From NCBI RefSeq assembly GCF_039541915.1, contig NZ_BAABHD010000084.1:434001-498000 (forward strand): a stretch of 64,000 nucleotides of DNA, in the 5' to 3' direction. Numbering within the stretch: the stretch's first letter is position 1; every line of letters starts with the position of its first letter. Under the pieces are notes generated by a model. It was not told the DNA's origin and did not search any database. It saw only the letters and a list, made by a program, of their open reading frames with translations. The stretch is from Nibrella saemangeumensis. Its GTDB lineage: Bacteria; Bacteroidota; Bacteroidia; Cytophagales; Spirosomataceae. The position numbers and the translations under genes were made by a program. This document shows positions 17,979 to 25,410 of this stretch, one piece after another.

Positions 17979-18623
17979 CTACTGATCCAGTAGTTTGTTT
18001 TTCAGGACATACCGGATCAGCGCAGCGGTATTCTTACACCCGAGTTTGCCAAGAATATTTTTTCGATGGGTATTTACCGTCAGGGGACTTAGGTACAGCC
18101 GGGCGGCAATCTGTTCGTTGGTCATACCCTCTGCGATCATGGCCACAATTTCGCGCTCCCGTTGGGTAAGTGGTTCCATCAGCGGGTTAGCGGAGGCTTT
18201 CCGACCGGCTACTCCCTCCAGCAGCACCGGAGCCAGTTCGGCGCTAATGTATATTTCGCCCCGGCTCACCATCTCCAGGGCGTGCCGGAGTTCGGCAATG
18301 CCGGTATTTTTGATCAGGTATCCATCGGCCCCGGCCTGCAGCATCTTCCGGATCGTGCTGTAATCACCCATCATGCTAACCGCCAGTACTTTTACCACCG
18401 GAGAGGTTTTCTTCAGTCGCCTGGTAGTTTCTATGCCGTTCAGTTCGGGCATTTCAATATCCATCAGCACGCACTCTACCCGGTTGTTTTGTAAAAAAGC
18501 CAGTACCTCGTAGCCATTGTGGGCTTCTCCTACCACTTCCCAGCCTTCGATTCGGTCAATCAACAGGCGCATGCCATCCAGAAAAAGCTGGTGGTCGTCG
18601 GCGAGGAGCAGGGATCGGGTCAT
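17979..18623 (-). CDS. NarL/FixJ family response regulator
   Basis: A 214-residue regulator; ATG 18623 (MTRSLLLADDHQLF) fits the receiver start, although in-frame starts exist upstream to 18680. The receiver has D9/D10, phospho-acceptor D55 in CVLMDIEMPELNG, Ser in VLAVSM and Lys in GYLIKNTG. The LuxR-type HTH is LTQREREIVAMIAEGMTNEQ, then LYLSPLTVNTHRKNILGKLG. No kinase gene is adjacent, so it is an orphan in this window; such regulators usually pair with HisKA_3 kinases. Confidence 0.92.
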   Translation of the reverse strand: MTRSLLLADDHQLFLDGMRLLIDRIEGWEVVGEAHNGYEVLAFLQNNRVECVLMDIEMPELNGIETTRRLKKTSPVVKVLAVSMMGDYSTIRKMLQAGADGYLIKNTGIAELRHALEMVSRGEIYISAELAPVLLEGVAGRKASANPLMEPLTQREREIVAMIAEGMTNEQIAARLYLSPLTVNTHRKNILGKLGCKNTAALIRYVLKNKLLDQ

Positions 18624-18680
18624 AGTTGTTTGCAGCATCAGCGACCGGAGCACCGGCTTGTTGGTTGAATTGTCAGGCAA

Positions 18681-19016
18681 TGCATGAGTCAGCGAATAAA
18701 TACCCCATTCGGCGTATTCTCAAGGGGGAAATACCCCTTTCTACACCTGTTTTACCCCCATCCTTCTACAGACTGGTGATAAACCGGTATAGCGGTCCGG
18801 TGATCCGGACCGTGAAAGTCAGGCTTAGCCGCCAGATCGGACTTATTCGGAATCGGGAAGGAAAAGGAGAGTAATCCGGTCTGGCTCCGTGTGCACATGA
18901 CCGGTAAATAAACAAAGCAAACGGATTCCTGCAAGAGGTAGGGTGACCATTCAATAAAACAGGTAGAAACCCGTAGGAAAACCACCAAGGCAGGAACTGA
19001 GTGGTTAGGGTAGACT
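18681..19016. other. intergenic region with two short palindromes
   Basis: No gene was recognised in this 336-bp stretch. A perfect 8-bp palindrome with a 4-nt centre (CGGTCCGG TGAT CCGGACCG, 18793-18812) and a weaker AAGGGG/CCCCTT hairpin (18722-18739) lie upstream of the LuxR-type regulator. Neither has a U-run, so they are more likely protein sites or structural elements than terminators. Confidence 0.4.
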
Positions 19017-19553
19017 TTACAGATTCAGCCGCAGGCCGATACCTGACTGTATATTAAAAAACAGGGGCGACGGCAGTGCTTCGGCGTACAAACCTACTTC
19101 CAGAAAAACCGATAATGGGCGATTGGGCAGAAAATATTCTGCACCCGCTACGCCCGAACCGCCCAGCGAAAGCCGGGTTTCGTATTCGTTGACGTAGGCC
19201 AGCCGGTCGGGATAATACCGGCGGCTGTTCACCTGGCCGCCAATTCCGTAGTAACCGTGAAAGCTGTCTTTTCCGAACAGCCGGTTGTGGAACAGGTAGT
19301 GGCCCTGGAGCGTAATACCCACACTCCGGTATGCGCCCCGCAGGTAATCGCGATTGTTGCCGTACAGGCCACCGAAGGTACCGATGTTGAGGTCGAAGGC
19401 CCGGTTTTCGGCAAAGTATTTACGTACGTTTATACCGGCCGGTTCGCCCAGCCGGAAACCGATCGCCCAATTGGTATATTGTGCGTTGGCTTTGTCTGCC
19501 AAGGTCATGCAAGCCAGTAAGACCATCACCGCAACAAGGTACTTCTTTCTCAT
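19017..19553 (-). CDS. small outer-membrane beta-barrel-like exported protein
   Basis: A 178-residue protein with a signal peptide (KKYLVAVMVLLACMTLADKANAQ). The mature part is rich in alternating aromatic and polar residues (WAIGFRLGEPAGINVRKYF, YGIGGQVNSRRYY) and ends in GIGLRLNL, as expected for a small barrel in the outer membrane. No enzyme motif is seen and the family is not identified. Start ATG 19553 was chosen over an in-frame start at 19565 because the signal peptide begins there. A perfect hairpin sits 14 bp upstream of the start codon. It is likely monocistronic. Confidence 0.7.
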   Translation of the reverse strand: MRKKYLVAVMVLLACMTLADKANAQYTNWAIGFRLGEPAGINVRKYFAENRAFDLNIGTFGGLYGNNRDYLRGAYRSVGITLQGHYLFHNRLFGKDSFHGYYGIGGQVNSRRYYPDRLAYVNEYETRLSLGGSGVAGAEYFLPNRPLSVFLEVGLYAEALPSPLFFNIQSGIGLRLNL

Positions 19554-19567
19554 AAGGCAATACATCC

Positions 19568-19587
19568 GGCGAACGAATCCGTTCGCC
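19568..19587 (-). promoter_or_regulatory. hairpin just upstream of the beta-barrel gene
   Basis: GGCGAACG and CGTTCGCC form a perfect 8-bp stem with a 4-nt loop. The site lies in the presumed 5' untranslated region, close enough to the start codon to affect ribosome access, or could be a dyad operator. Confidence 0.4.
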
Positions 19588-19649
19588 TGTTCTGGTTTAT
19601 AGAGTAACGAATAAAGCGTATAGTTTGGTAAACAGTTTTGAATTGAGGA

Positions 19650-20729
19650 TTAGGCCCTTTCGAGTACCTTCATCTGGCTCAGTACCTCCAGCAGCCGGCT
19701 ATTTTCGTCGGCTGTGCCGACGGTGATCCGCAGACACCCTTCGCAGAGCTTTACCTTCGACCGGTCCCGCACAATAACCTGCTGGCTGATCAGGTGATCA
19801 AATACCGTTTTGGCATCCGGGCCGCCAGGCTGGTCGAACCTGACCAGCAGGAAGTTAGCGTCTGACGGGTACACCTGCTGTACCAGGGGCAAAGAAAGCA
19901 GTTTTTCGGATAGTACGGCCCGTTCGGCCAAAATCTTAGCAACCATTTCCTCTTTTTGGGTAACGTGGTCAATGGCGTCCAGGGCCAGTTCCTGCGTAGG
20001 AGCGCTGATGTTGTACGGCGGCTTAATTTTGTTCAGCACCCGGATTAGCTCCTCAGAGGCAAAGCACATGCCCAGGCGCAGCGCGGCCAGGCCCCAGGCT
20101 TTGGAAAACGTTTGCAGCACCACCAGATTCGGAAACTGGTCGAGCAGCGCGGTCATGGATTCTGTATCGGCAAAGTCGATGTAGGCTTCGTCCACAACGA
20201 CCAGCCCGTTAAATTGCTCCAGCAGCGACAGCACCGCCTGCCGGTCGATCAGGTTGCCGGTTGGGTTGTTGGGTGAGCAGACAAACAGCAGCTTCGTATT
20301 CTCCTGAATAGCCGCCAACACCACCGGGAGGTCGATCTGGAAGCCGGGCGTGAGCGGTATCCGGATGAGGGGAACATTGTTAATGTTGGCGCTGACTTCA
20401 TACATACCGTACGTGGGCGGCATAACCAGCACACTGTCCTGCTCTGGCGTACAGGTCGCCCGGATCAGCAGGTCAATGGGTTCATCGCTGCCGTTGCCCA
20501 GAAAGATCTGTTCCGGCCGAACACCTTTCAACGGAGCCAGACGCTCCTTGATGGCCCATTGGTACGGATCGGGATACCGGTTGTAATTGGCCACCGTGGC
20601 CGAGCCCAGAGCATTTTCGTTGGCGTCCAGGAACACACCTTCCCTACCGGTATATTCGTCGCGGGCGGAGGAGTAGGGGGTTAGCGAGAGGATGTGCGGA
20701 CGGAGAATGGAGTTCAGCTTAAAGTTCAT
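19650..20729 (-). CDS. hisC: histidinol-phosphate aminotransferase
   Basis: A 359-residue class I/II PLP aminotransferase that converts imidazole acetol phosphate to histidinol phosphate. Motifs are FLDANENALGSA, NRYPDPYQWAIKERLAPLKG, FLGNGSDEPIDLLIRA, CSPNNPTGN, VVVDEAYIDFA and LQTFSKAWGLAALRLG, with the PLP-binding Lys in FSKAWG. The length is normal. It carries its own canonical promoter 42 bp upstream of the start and is separated from hisG and hisD by three unrelated genes, so it may escape control by the his leader peptide. hisB, hisH, hisA, hisF and hisI are not in this window. Confidence 0.96.
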   Translation of the reverse strand: MNFKLNSILRPHILSLTPYSSARDEYTGREGVFLDANENALGSATVANYNRYPDPYQWAIKERLAPLKGVRPEQIFLGNGSDEPIDLLIRATCTPEQDSVLVMPPTYGMYEVSANINNVPLIRIPLTPGFQIDLPVVLAAIQENTKLLFVCSPNNPTGNLIDRQAVLSLLEQFNGLVVVDEAYIDFADTESMTALLDQFPNLVVLQTFSKAWGLAALRLGMCFASEELIRVLNKIKPPYNISAPTQELALDAIDHVTQKEEMVAKILAERAVLSEKLLSLPLVQQVYPSDANFLLVRFDQPGGPDAKTVFDHLISQQVIVRDRSKVKLCEGCLRITVGTADENSRLLEVLSQMKVLERA

Positions 20730-20770
20730 GATAAAGTTGGATGGAGTAAACAGGCAGTCTCCTGACAGGC

Positions 20771-20801
20771 AAAGGTAAAGAGGGAATCCAGCGTCTCCAA
20801 A
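20771..20801 (-). promoter_or_regulatory. canonical Bacteroidota promoter of hisC
   Basis: On the minus strand: TTG (20799-20801), exactly 20 bp, then TACCTTTG (20771-20778), a perfect match to the TAnnTTTG promoter. It lies between the DUF2310-like gene and hisC. Confidence 0.75.
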
Positions 20802-20803
20802 CG

Positions 20804-21568
20804 TTAACAGTTACTGGACAGTTCAGAGACTAACCGGCAATTATCACATTTAAAGGCGATGTAGTCATTGAACGTAGCTTCTGGAATTAACCAGTCACCT
20901 CCGCAACCGGGGCATTTTCGGGCTTCATCTTTTTTGCGCCCCCAGGCTCGCCAGTTCATCAGGAAATAATAGGTTGGTACGCCTGTTGAGGCCTCAATCC
21001 GGCGGCAAACCTCGCGTCCTTCTTTCGACAGGGTTGACTCTGCATCCTGCATTTGCCGCAGGGTCGATTGCTCACCGATCGTTCCGATGGACCAGAGCGT
21101 ATAGATACTTTCGTAGTTCGATAGCCAGAGAGTAACGTTCTGGTAAGATTGGTAATCGGTTGTAAACGGAATTCGGTACAAGGGAATCGGCTCGTACGTG
21201 TCGCCACATTTTAACGGCGAAAATTCCCTGTATTTTAAGATAAACCAACTGGACTTCTCCGGAACTTCATAGTCGGCAGCGCGCACCTCCGTACCGGTGT
21301 GGACAAAGGTTATGGTACGCTTTAGGTGCGCTTCGAGTCGGGTAATGATACTGCTGCAAACCGGCATCCGGTATTTTTCATCCAAAGAGTCCATCGCCGG
21401 ACACACTACCGGTATCCTGGCTATATTGCCTTCCTGCGTACATTGAAAACTGCTGCTGAGTATTTGGGAAGTCTCCTCCAGATAACCGAGAATCATTTTA
21501 CATTCTTCGTCTACATACCCGTCATACGCTGCCTCGGATAAATCCAGTTGGATGTCGAACGTATACAT
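20804..21568 (-). CDS. zinc-ribbon protein, DUF2310-like
   Basis: A 254-residue soluble protein. The last 40 residues contain two zinc-binding pairs (KCPGCGGDW and KCDNCRL), making a zinc ribbon. The rest fits the DUF2310 (Zn-ribbon-containing, possibly nucleic-acid-binding) family by length and layout, but I recognise it only by resemblance. Features are an acidic N-terminus, a central YEPIPLYRIPFTTDYQSY segment and a helix ESTLSKEGREVCRRIEASTG before YFLMNWRAWGRK. It lies 11 bp downstream of a GNAT gene, between hisD and hisC, and has no obvious link to histidine synthesis. Confidence 0.65.
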   Translation of the reverse strand: MYTFDIQLDLSEAAYDGYVDEECKMILGYLEETSQILSSSFQCTQEGNIARIPVVCPAMDSLDEKYRMPVCSSIITRLEAHLKRTITFVHTGTEVRAADYEVPEKSSWFILKYREFSPLKCGDTYEPIPLYRIPFTTDYQSYQNVTLWLSNYESIYTLWSIGTIGEQSTLRQMQDAESTLSKEGREVCRRIEASTGVPTYYFLMNWRAWGRKKDEARKCPGCGGDWLIPEATFNDYIAFKCDNCRLVSELSSNC

Positions 21569-21579
21569 GAGTCTTGTTG

Positions 21580-22173
21580 TCAGAGTTCCTTTTTCATAAT
21601 AACCATACCCCGGTATTCGGGCTTCATCACCGGAAAGTCGAGGTGGTGAGTGCCGCAGTGCACAAAGCCGTTCTGCCGGTAAAAGGCGATGGCTTCGGTG
21701 CTGCTGTCCATGGCCTTCAGCCAGATCAGCGACTTCTGGTGCTGCCGGGCGATGTCAATGATTTGTTGCATGACGGCCTTCCCCACGCCCTGGCCGGTAG
21801 CGGCCCGTTCGATATAGATCCGTTCCAGTTCCAGTGCGTTCAACCCCTCATGGCCCGGTAGCGGTTCATGTAGCTTCAGCTTGACAAAGCCCACCGGTTG
21901 CTGGGCGGCCAGAATAAGGTAATACCGGTGGTTTGGGTGGCTCATGTCCTCCCGCAACACCTCCGGGGTAAAGCACTTGCCGACATACCAGGAACCTCCG
22001 TCGAACCAGAGGTGGGTATAGTGATCATTGTAGGCCCGAACGGCTACCCTGGCTACCTGCGGTGCCGCATCGGCAGTTACTGGTTTCAGTTCGATAACCT
22101 TTGCCGATGTAATTGCTTGTTCGGGTAGATCTGGTTCGCTAGTCACAGTACTCTTCTTTGAACGCCAGTGCAT
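21580..22173 (-). CDS. GNAT family N-acetyltransferase
   Basis: A 197-residue acetyltransferase. The acetyl-CoA site is IERAATGQGVGKAVMQQIID (motif A, R/Q-x-x-G-x-G/A). Other landmarks are ALELERIYI before it and AIAFYRQNGFVHCGTHH near the end. The substrate cannot be predicted. With the ATG at 22173 it overlaps the upstream gene by 35 bp; a GTG at 22146, preceded by a purine-rich AAAGAAGAG and overlapping the upstream stop by 8 bp, is an equally good start. It is probably co-transcribed with the upstream LolA-like gene and the DUF2310-like gene. Confidence 0.87.
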   Translation of the reverse strand: MHWRSKKSTVTSEPDLPEQAITSAKVIELKPVTADAAPQVARVAVRAYNDHYTHLWFDGGSWYVGKCFTPEVLREDMSHPNHRYYLILAAQQPVGFVKLKLHEPLPGHEGLNALELERIYIERAATGQGVGKAVMQQIIDIARQHQKSLIWLKAMDSSTEAIAFYRQNGFVHCGTHHLDFPVMKPEYRGMVIMKKEL

Positions 22174-22864
22174 CGTCCTTCACTGATTTGTTGATGACCG
22201 GCTGGTATGTGATGCTGGTGCGGGTGCTCACCGACGGCGACTGGTAGTCCTCGTCAATCCGCCGGATCAGGTACGTCTGCTGATCCACCCAGAGCTGGGC
22301 TTTCTTCTTCCCCCAAACCAGGGCTTCGAGCTGGTAACAGGGCTTGCCATCCTGCGTAGCCGTCCCGATCAGTTTTACCGATTGCAGCTTTTTAGGGTCC
22401 CAACTGGCTTTGATCGGCTCATTCAGGAGCATACCCGGTATTTTTCGGGCTGCGGTGCCGGAGCCTTCGGAAATGGCCGTTAAAGCCGCACCCAGGGAAG
22501 GCTCATGCGTCGAGGCCCGGTCCTTGTGCTGTGACTTCAGCATCCGGGTATTCTTGCCATCGGAAACAACCAGGTAGCAGGTTTTACGGTTGGTAAACAT
22601 GACCGACTTACTCTGCTCGTAGCGGAATTTAAAGCGGTTGGCCGGCCGTACAAAAGCCGTTTCAAAGGAGAGTGTACTGGTATGGTTCGGCTCCTTGTCT
22701 CCCTTTTCGGTGTACCAGGTCGTTACGGTGCCGGCATCCTGGTAGGTCTGTGCGGTAGCGTAGGCTTTCCGCATCCGGTCATAGATCTGCTCGGCGGTGG
22801 GCTGCTGGCCATGGGCAGCAATGCCTGTCAGTACTACCAGGGTTGTAAGAATTCCTTTCTGCAT
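22139..22864 (-). CDS. exported LolA-like protein of unknown function
   Basis: A 241-residue protein with a signal peptide (MQKGILTTLVVLTGIAAHGQ). Early helix TAEQIYDRMRKAYATAQTYQ followed by strand-rich sequence (FRYEQSKSVMFTNRKTCYLV, PCYQLEALVWGKKKAQLWVD, TYLIRRIDEDYQ) matches the half-barrel fold of LolA/LolB or DUF2092 proteins, which carry lipids or lipoproteins in the periplasm. Family membership is an inference from pattern. It lies 43 bp after hisD, overlaps the GNAT gene, and is likely read through from the his promoter. Confidence 0.65.
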   Translation of the reverse strand: MQKGILTTLVVLTGIAAHGQQPTAEQIYDRMRKAYATAQTYQDAGTVTTWYTEKGDKEPNHTSTLSFETAFVRPANRFKFRYEQSKSVMFTNRKTCYLVVSDGKNTRMLKSQHKDRASTHEPSLGAALTAISEGSGTAARKIPGMLLNEPIKASWDPKKLQSVKLIGTATQDGKPCYQLEALVWGKKKAQLWVDQQTYLIRRIDEDYQSPSVSTRTSITYQPVINKSVKDDALAFKEEYCD

Positions 22865-22907
22865 GCCAATCGGTTTGGGTTAAAGTTGACAAATTTGCCG
22901 TACGAAA

Positions 22908-24182
22908 TTACTCTATTGACGCTAAGCGGATGCTGACGGCGTGCTTATGGGCCCGCAGCGATTCGGCTTCCGCCATCGCTTCTATGGTTTTACCTAAACG
23001 CTGCAACCCCTCCGGTGTGATGGACTGAACCGTGATTTTCTTCACAAAGCTATCCAGCGACACCCCGCTATACGCCCTGGCGAAGCCATTGGTCGGCAGC
23101 GTGTGGTTGGTGCCGGAGGCATAATCACCGGCCGATTCCGGGGTGAAATTGCCGAGGAAAATAGAGCCGGCATTGATGATCCGCTCGGCTACCGCTTCGG
23201 CGTTTTCTACGCTCAGGATCAGGTGCTCAGCGGCATACTGGTTCAGCAGGTCAATAGCCTCATCTTCCGTTTCGACCAGGATTGCCTTGCTGTTGGCAAT
23301 GGCTTTTGCCGCCATATCCCGGCGCGGCAGGTTTTCGAGTTGCGTGGTTAAGACCAGATTGGTGTTCATGATGAGCTTCTTGCTGGTAGAGACCAGTAGG
23401 ACCTGACTATCAACGCCGTGTTCAGCCTGCGACAGCAGGTCGGCGGCTACAAAGGCGGGTATGGCGGTATCGTCGGCGTACACGGCCACTTCCGAGGGGC
23501 CGGCCGGCATGTCAATGGCGATGCCCTCCTTAGCTACCAGCATTTTGGCCGCTGTGACGTACTGGTTGCCCGGACCGAAAATCTTGTAGACCTGCGGCAC
23601 GGTTTCGGTGCCGTAGGCCATGGCCGCAATGGCCTGCGCTCCGCCTACCCGGAACACCCGGCGAATGCCCACCAGATGCGCGGCAAACAGAATGGCCGGG
23701 TGGTTGCTGGGGGTACACAGAATAACCTCTTTGCAGCCCGCCAACTGCGCTGGTACGCCCAGCATCAGCACCGTCGAGAACAGCGGTGCCGTGCCACCGG
23801 GTATATACAACCCTACTTTTTCGATGCCTACACTTTTGCGCCAGCAGGTTACCCCCGGCATCGTTTCAATTTTCTCGATAGGCTGCCGCTGGGCCTCGTG
23901 AAACGTCCGGATGTTCTGGTAGGCCTGCCGGATAGCCGTTTTCAACTCGTCGGTAAGCTGGGTCTGGGCATTGGCCAGTTCAGTCTCCTCCAGAACAAAA
24001 CCCGGCTCCGTCAGGTCAATCTTATCAAACTTAAGGCTTAGCGTCCGAAGTGCGGCATCGCCGTCCCGGCGCACCTGCTCCAGAATCGGGGCTACCACCT
24101 GTTCAATCTCTTCGGACCGTTGCACCGGCCGGGCCAGCAACGCCGGCCACTCGGTGCGGGAAGGAAAGGCAATTATGTTCAT
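22908..24182 (-). CDS. hisD: histidinol dehydrogenase
   Basis: A 424-residue zinc enzyme catalysing the last two steps of histidine synthesis, from histidinol to histidine. Conserved blocks are VGLYIPGGTAPLFSTVLMLG, GGAQAIAAMAYGTETVPQV, KIFGPGNQYVTAAKMLV, DMPAGPSEVAVYADD, LLSQAEHGVDSQ (zinc and catalytic His region) and GDYASGTNHTLPTNGFARAY. The length is normal. It starts 9 bp after hisG, so the two are co-transcribed and likely co-regulated by the leader peptide upstream. Confidence 0.97.
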   Translation of the reverse strand: MNIIAFPSRTEWPALLARPVQRSEEIEQVVAPILEQVRRDGDAALRTLSLKFDKIDLTEPGFVLEETELANAQTQLTDELKTAIRQAYQNIRTFHEAQRQPIEKIETMPGVTCWRKSVGIEKVGLYIPGGTAPLFSTVLMLGVPAQLAGCKEVILCTPSNHPAILFAAHLVGIRRVFRVGGAQAIAAMAYGTETVPQVYKIFGPGNQYVTAAKMLVAKEGIAIDMPAGPSEVAVYADDTAIPAFVAADLLSQAEHGVDSQVLLVSTSKKLIMNTNLVLTTQLENLPRRDMAAKAIANSKAILVETEDEAIDLLNQYAAEHLILSVENAEAVAERIINAGSIFLGNFTPESAGDYASGTNHTLPTNGFARAYSGVSLDSFVKKITVQSITPEGLQRLGKTIEAMAEAESLRAHKHAVSIRLASIE

Positions 24183-24191
24183 AATTCCTTT

Positions 24192-25052
24192 TCAGTTTAT
24201 CATTTTCTCAATCGGAATGACCAGAATGCCCTGGGCACCGGCGGCCCGGATGGCTTCAATGTTCTCCCAGAAGTCGTTTTCGTTGATGACGGAATGAACC
24301 GAACTCCAGCCTTCCATGGCCAGCGGCACCACCGTTGGGCTTTTCATGCCGGGTATCAGACTGATGATATCGGGAATGGCGTTGTTGGGAGCGTTCAACA
24401 AAATGTACTTGTTGTTTTTAGCGGCCTGCACGGCTTTGATGCGGAACAGCAACTTCTCCAGAATAACCTGCTGCTCATCGTTCAGGGTATTGTTGGCGAC
24501 CAGAATGGCCTCCGAGCGGAAGATGGTTTCTACTTCCTTCAGGCCATTGCTCAGCAGCGTGCTGCCCGAACTGACGATGTCGCAGACGGCCTCCGCCAGC
24601 CCGATGCTGGGGGCAATCTCGACCGAGCCACTAATCTCGTGGATATTCGCCTGTACGCCCTGCTCCGCCAGGTAGTTGCCCAGCAGCCGGGGGTATGAGG
24701 TAGCGATGTTTTTGCCGTGGAGGTCGCTGATACTGCTCCAGCTTTCGCTCCGGGGAATGGCAATGGACAGGCGGCATTTGGAGAAGCCTAGCCGGTGGAC
24801 GGTCTGCACGCTCCGGGCCGACTCCACGGCCACGTTTTCACCCACAATGCCGAGGTCGGCCACGCCATCCTCAACGTACCCCGGAATATCATCGTCGCGC
24901 AGAAACAGAAACTCCGCCGGGAAGTTAGACGAAACCGATTTGAGCTTGCCGGTGCCGTAGTCGAACCGGATGCCACATTCTTTGAAAAGCTGGTATGAAT
25001 CTTCGCTGAGCCTGCCGGATTTCTGCAAGGCAATACGAATCAGGGTAGTCAT
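24192..25052 (-). CDS. hisG: ATP phosphoribosyltransferase, long form
   Basis: A 286-residue enzyme for the first committed step of histidine synthesis. The length and a C-terminal domain (LEKLLFRIKAVQAAKNNKYI ... PTVVPLAMEGWSSVHSVI) mark the long HisG that is feedback-inhibited by histidine and does not need HisZ. Catalytic-domain motifs are IRIALQKSGRLSEDS, DVADLGI-like DGVADLGIVGEN, and the PRPP site DIVSSGSTLLSNGL. It heads the his genes here and is preceded, after an 84-nt gap, by a His-rich leader peptide. Confidence 0.96.
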   Translation of the reverse strand: MTTLIRIALQKSGRLSEDSYQLFKECGIRFDYGTGKLKSVSSNFPAEFLFLRDDDIPGYVEDGVADLGIVGENVAVESARSVQTVHRLGFSKCRLSIAIPRSESWSSISDLHGKNIATSYPRLLGNYLAEQGVQANIHEISGSVEIAPSIGLAEAVCDIVSSGSTLLSNGLKEVETIFRSEAILVANNTLNDEQQVILEKLLFRIKAVQAAKNNKYILLNAPNNAIPDIISLIPGMKSPTVVPLAMEGWSSVHSVINENDFWENIEAIRAAGAQGILVIPIEKMIN

Positions 25053-25136
25053 ATGCGGTTTGGTGTTTGAAATTGACCCGGATGCCCCAGGAGCGGGCAG
25101 TCGGTAAAGCGGTAACGAACAGGCTGGTTCCGGCGG

Positions 25137-25205
25137 TTAGCCGTGCAGAAAGCCATGATGATGGCAATGTCGGAAGGAGAGATGTAGCGCCTGCTGGAAA
25201 ATCAT
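25137..25205 (-). CDS. hisL: his operon leader peptide
   Basis: A 22-codon frame on the minus strand with six His codons. It starts MIFQQALHLSF and ends RHCHHHGFLHG, then TAA. It lies 84 nt upstream of hisG, directly behind a canonical promoter. A short His-rich leader peptide is the hallmark of attenuation control, in which ribosome stalling at His codons when charged tRNA-His is scarce changes downstream RNA folding. The RNA after the stop can fold (CCGGA/UCCGG and UGCCC/GGGCA) but lacks a clear U-run, so the exact switch is not resolved. I infer the role from position and composition. Confidence 0.7.
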   Translation of the reverse strand: MIFQQALHLSFRHCHHHGFLHG

Positions 25206-25209
25206 GCCG

Positions 25210-25240
25210 TAAAGGTAGGCGTACCGGCGGTTATATGCAA
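25210..25240 (-). promoter_or_regulatory. promoter of the his leader and hisGD
   Basis: On the minus strand: TTG (25238-25240), 20 bp, then TACCTTTA (25210-25217). The leader ATG is only 4 nt beyond the -7 element, so the transcript would begin at or very near the leader start codon. Confidence 0.7.
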
Positions 25241-25375
25241 CTGTCCTGGCAATTCGGTGATTCACGAGTCTGCCGCAACCAGGTAACTGGCTCGTTCTCT
25301 AAGCGCCGGCGAAACCAGACACCTGCTGAGCGTACCGTTGCCACAATAGAACAGTAGATTGTCACTTCTTTCACT

Positions 25376-25403
25376 TACCTTTAAGTATACTTCGTAAGGA
25401 GAA
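25376..25403 (+). promoter_or_regulatory. -7 element and ribosome binding site of the PAS kinase gene
   Basis: TACCTTTA (25376-25383) resembles the -7 element, and AAGGAGAA (25396-25403) is a strong Shine-Dalgarno sequence 7 nt before ATG 25411, unusual for this window. The rest of 25241-25375 shows no gene. Confidence 0.5.
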
Positions 25404-25410
25404 CTTTTTT

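Noticed and set aside
18793..18812. Perfect palindrome considered as a terminator
   Set aside because: No U-run on either strand and not next to a gene end; kept only as part of the intergenic description.
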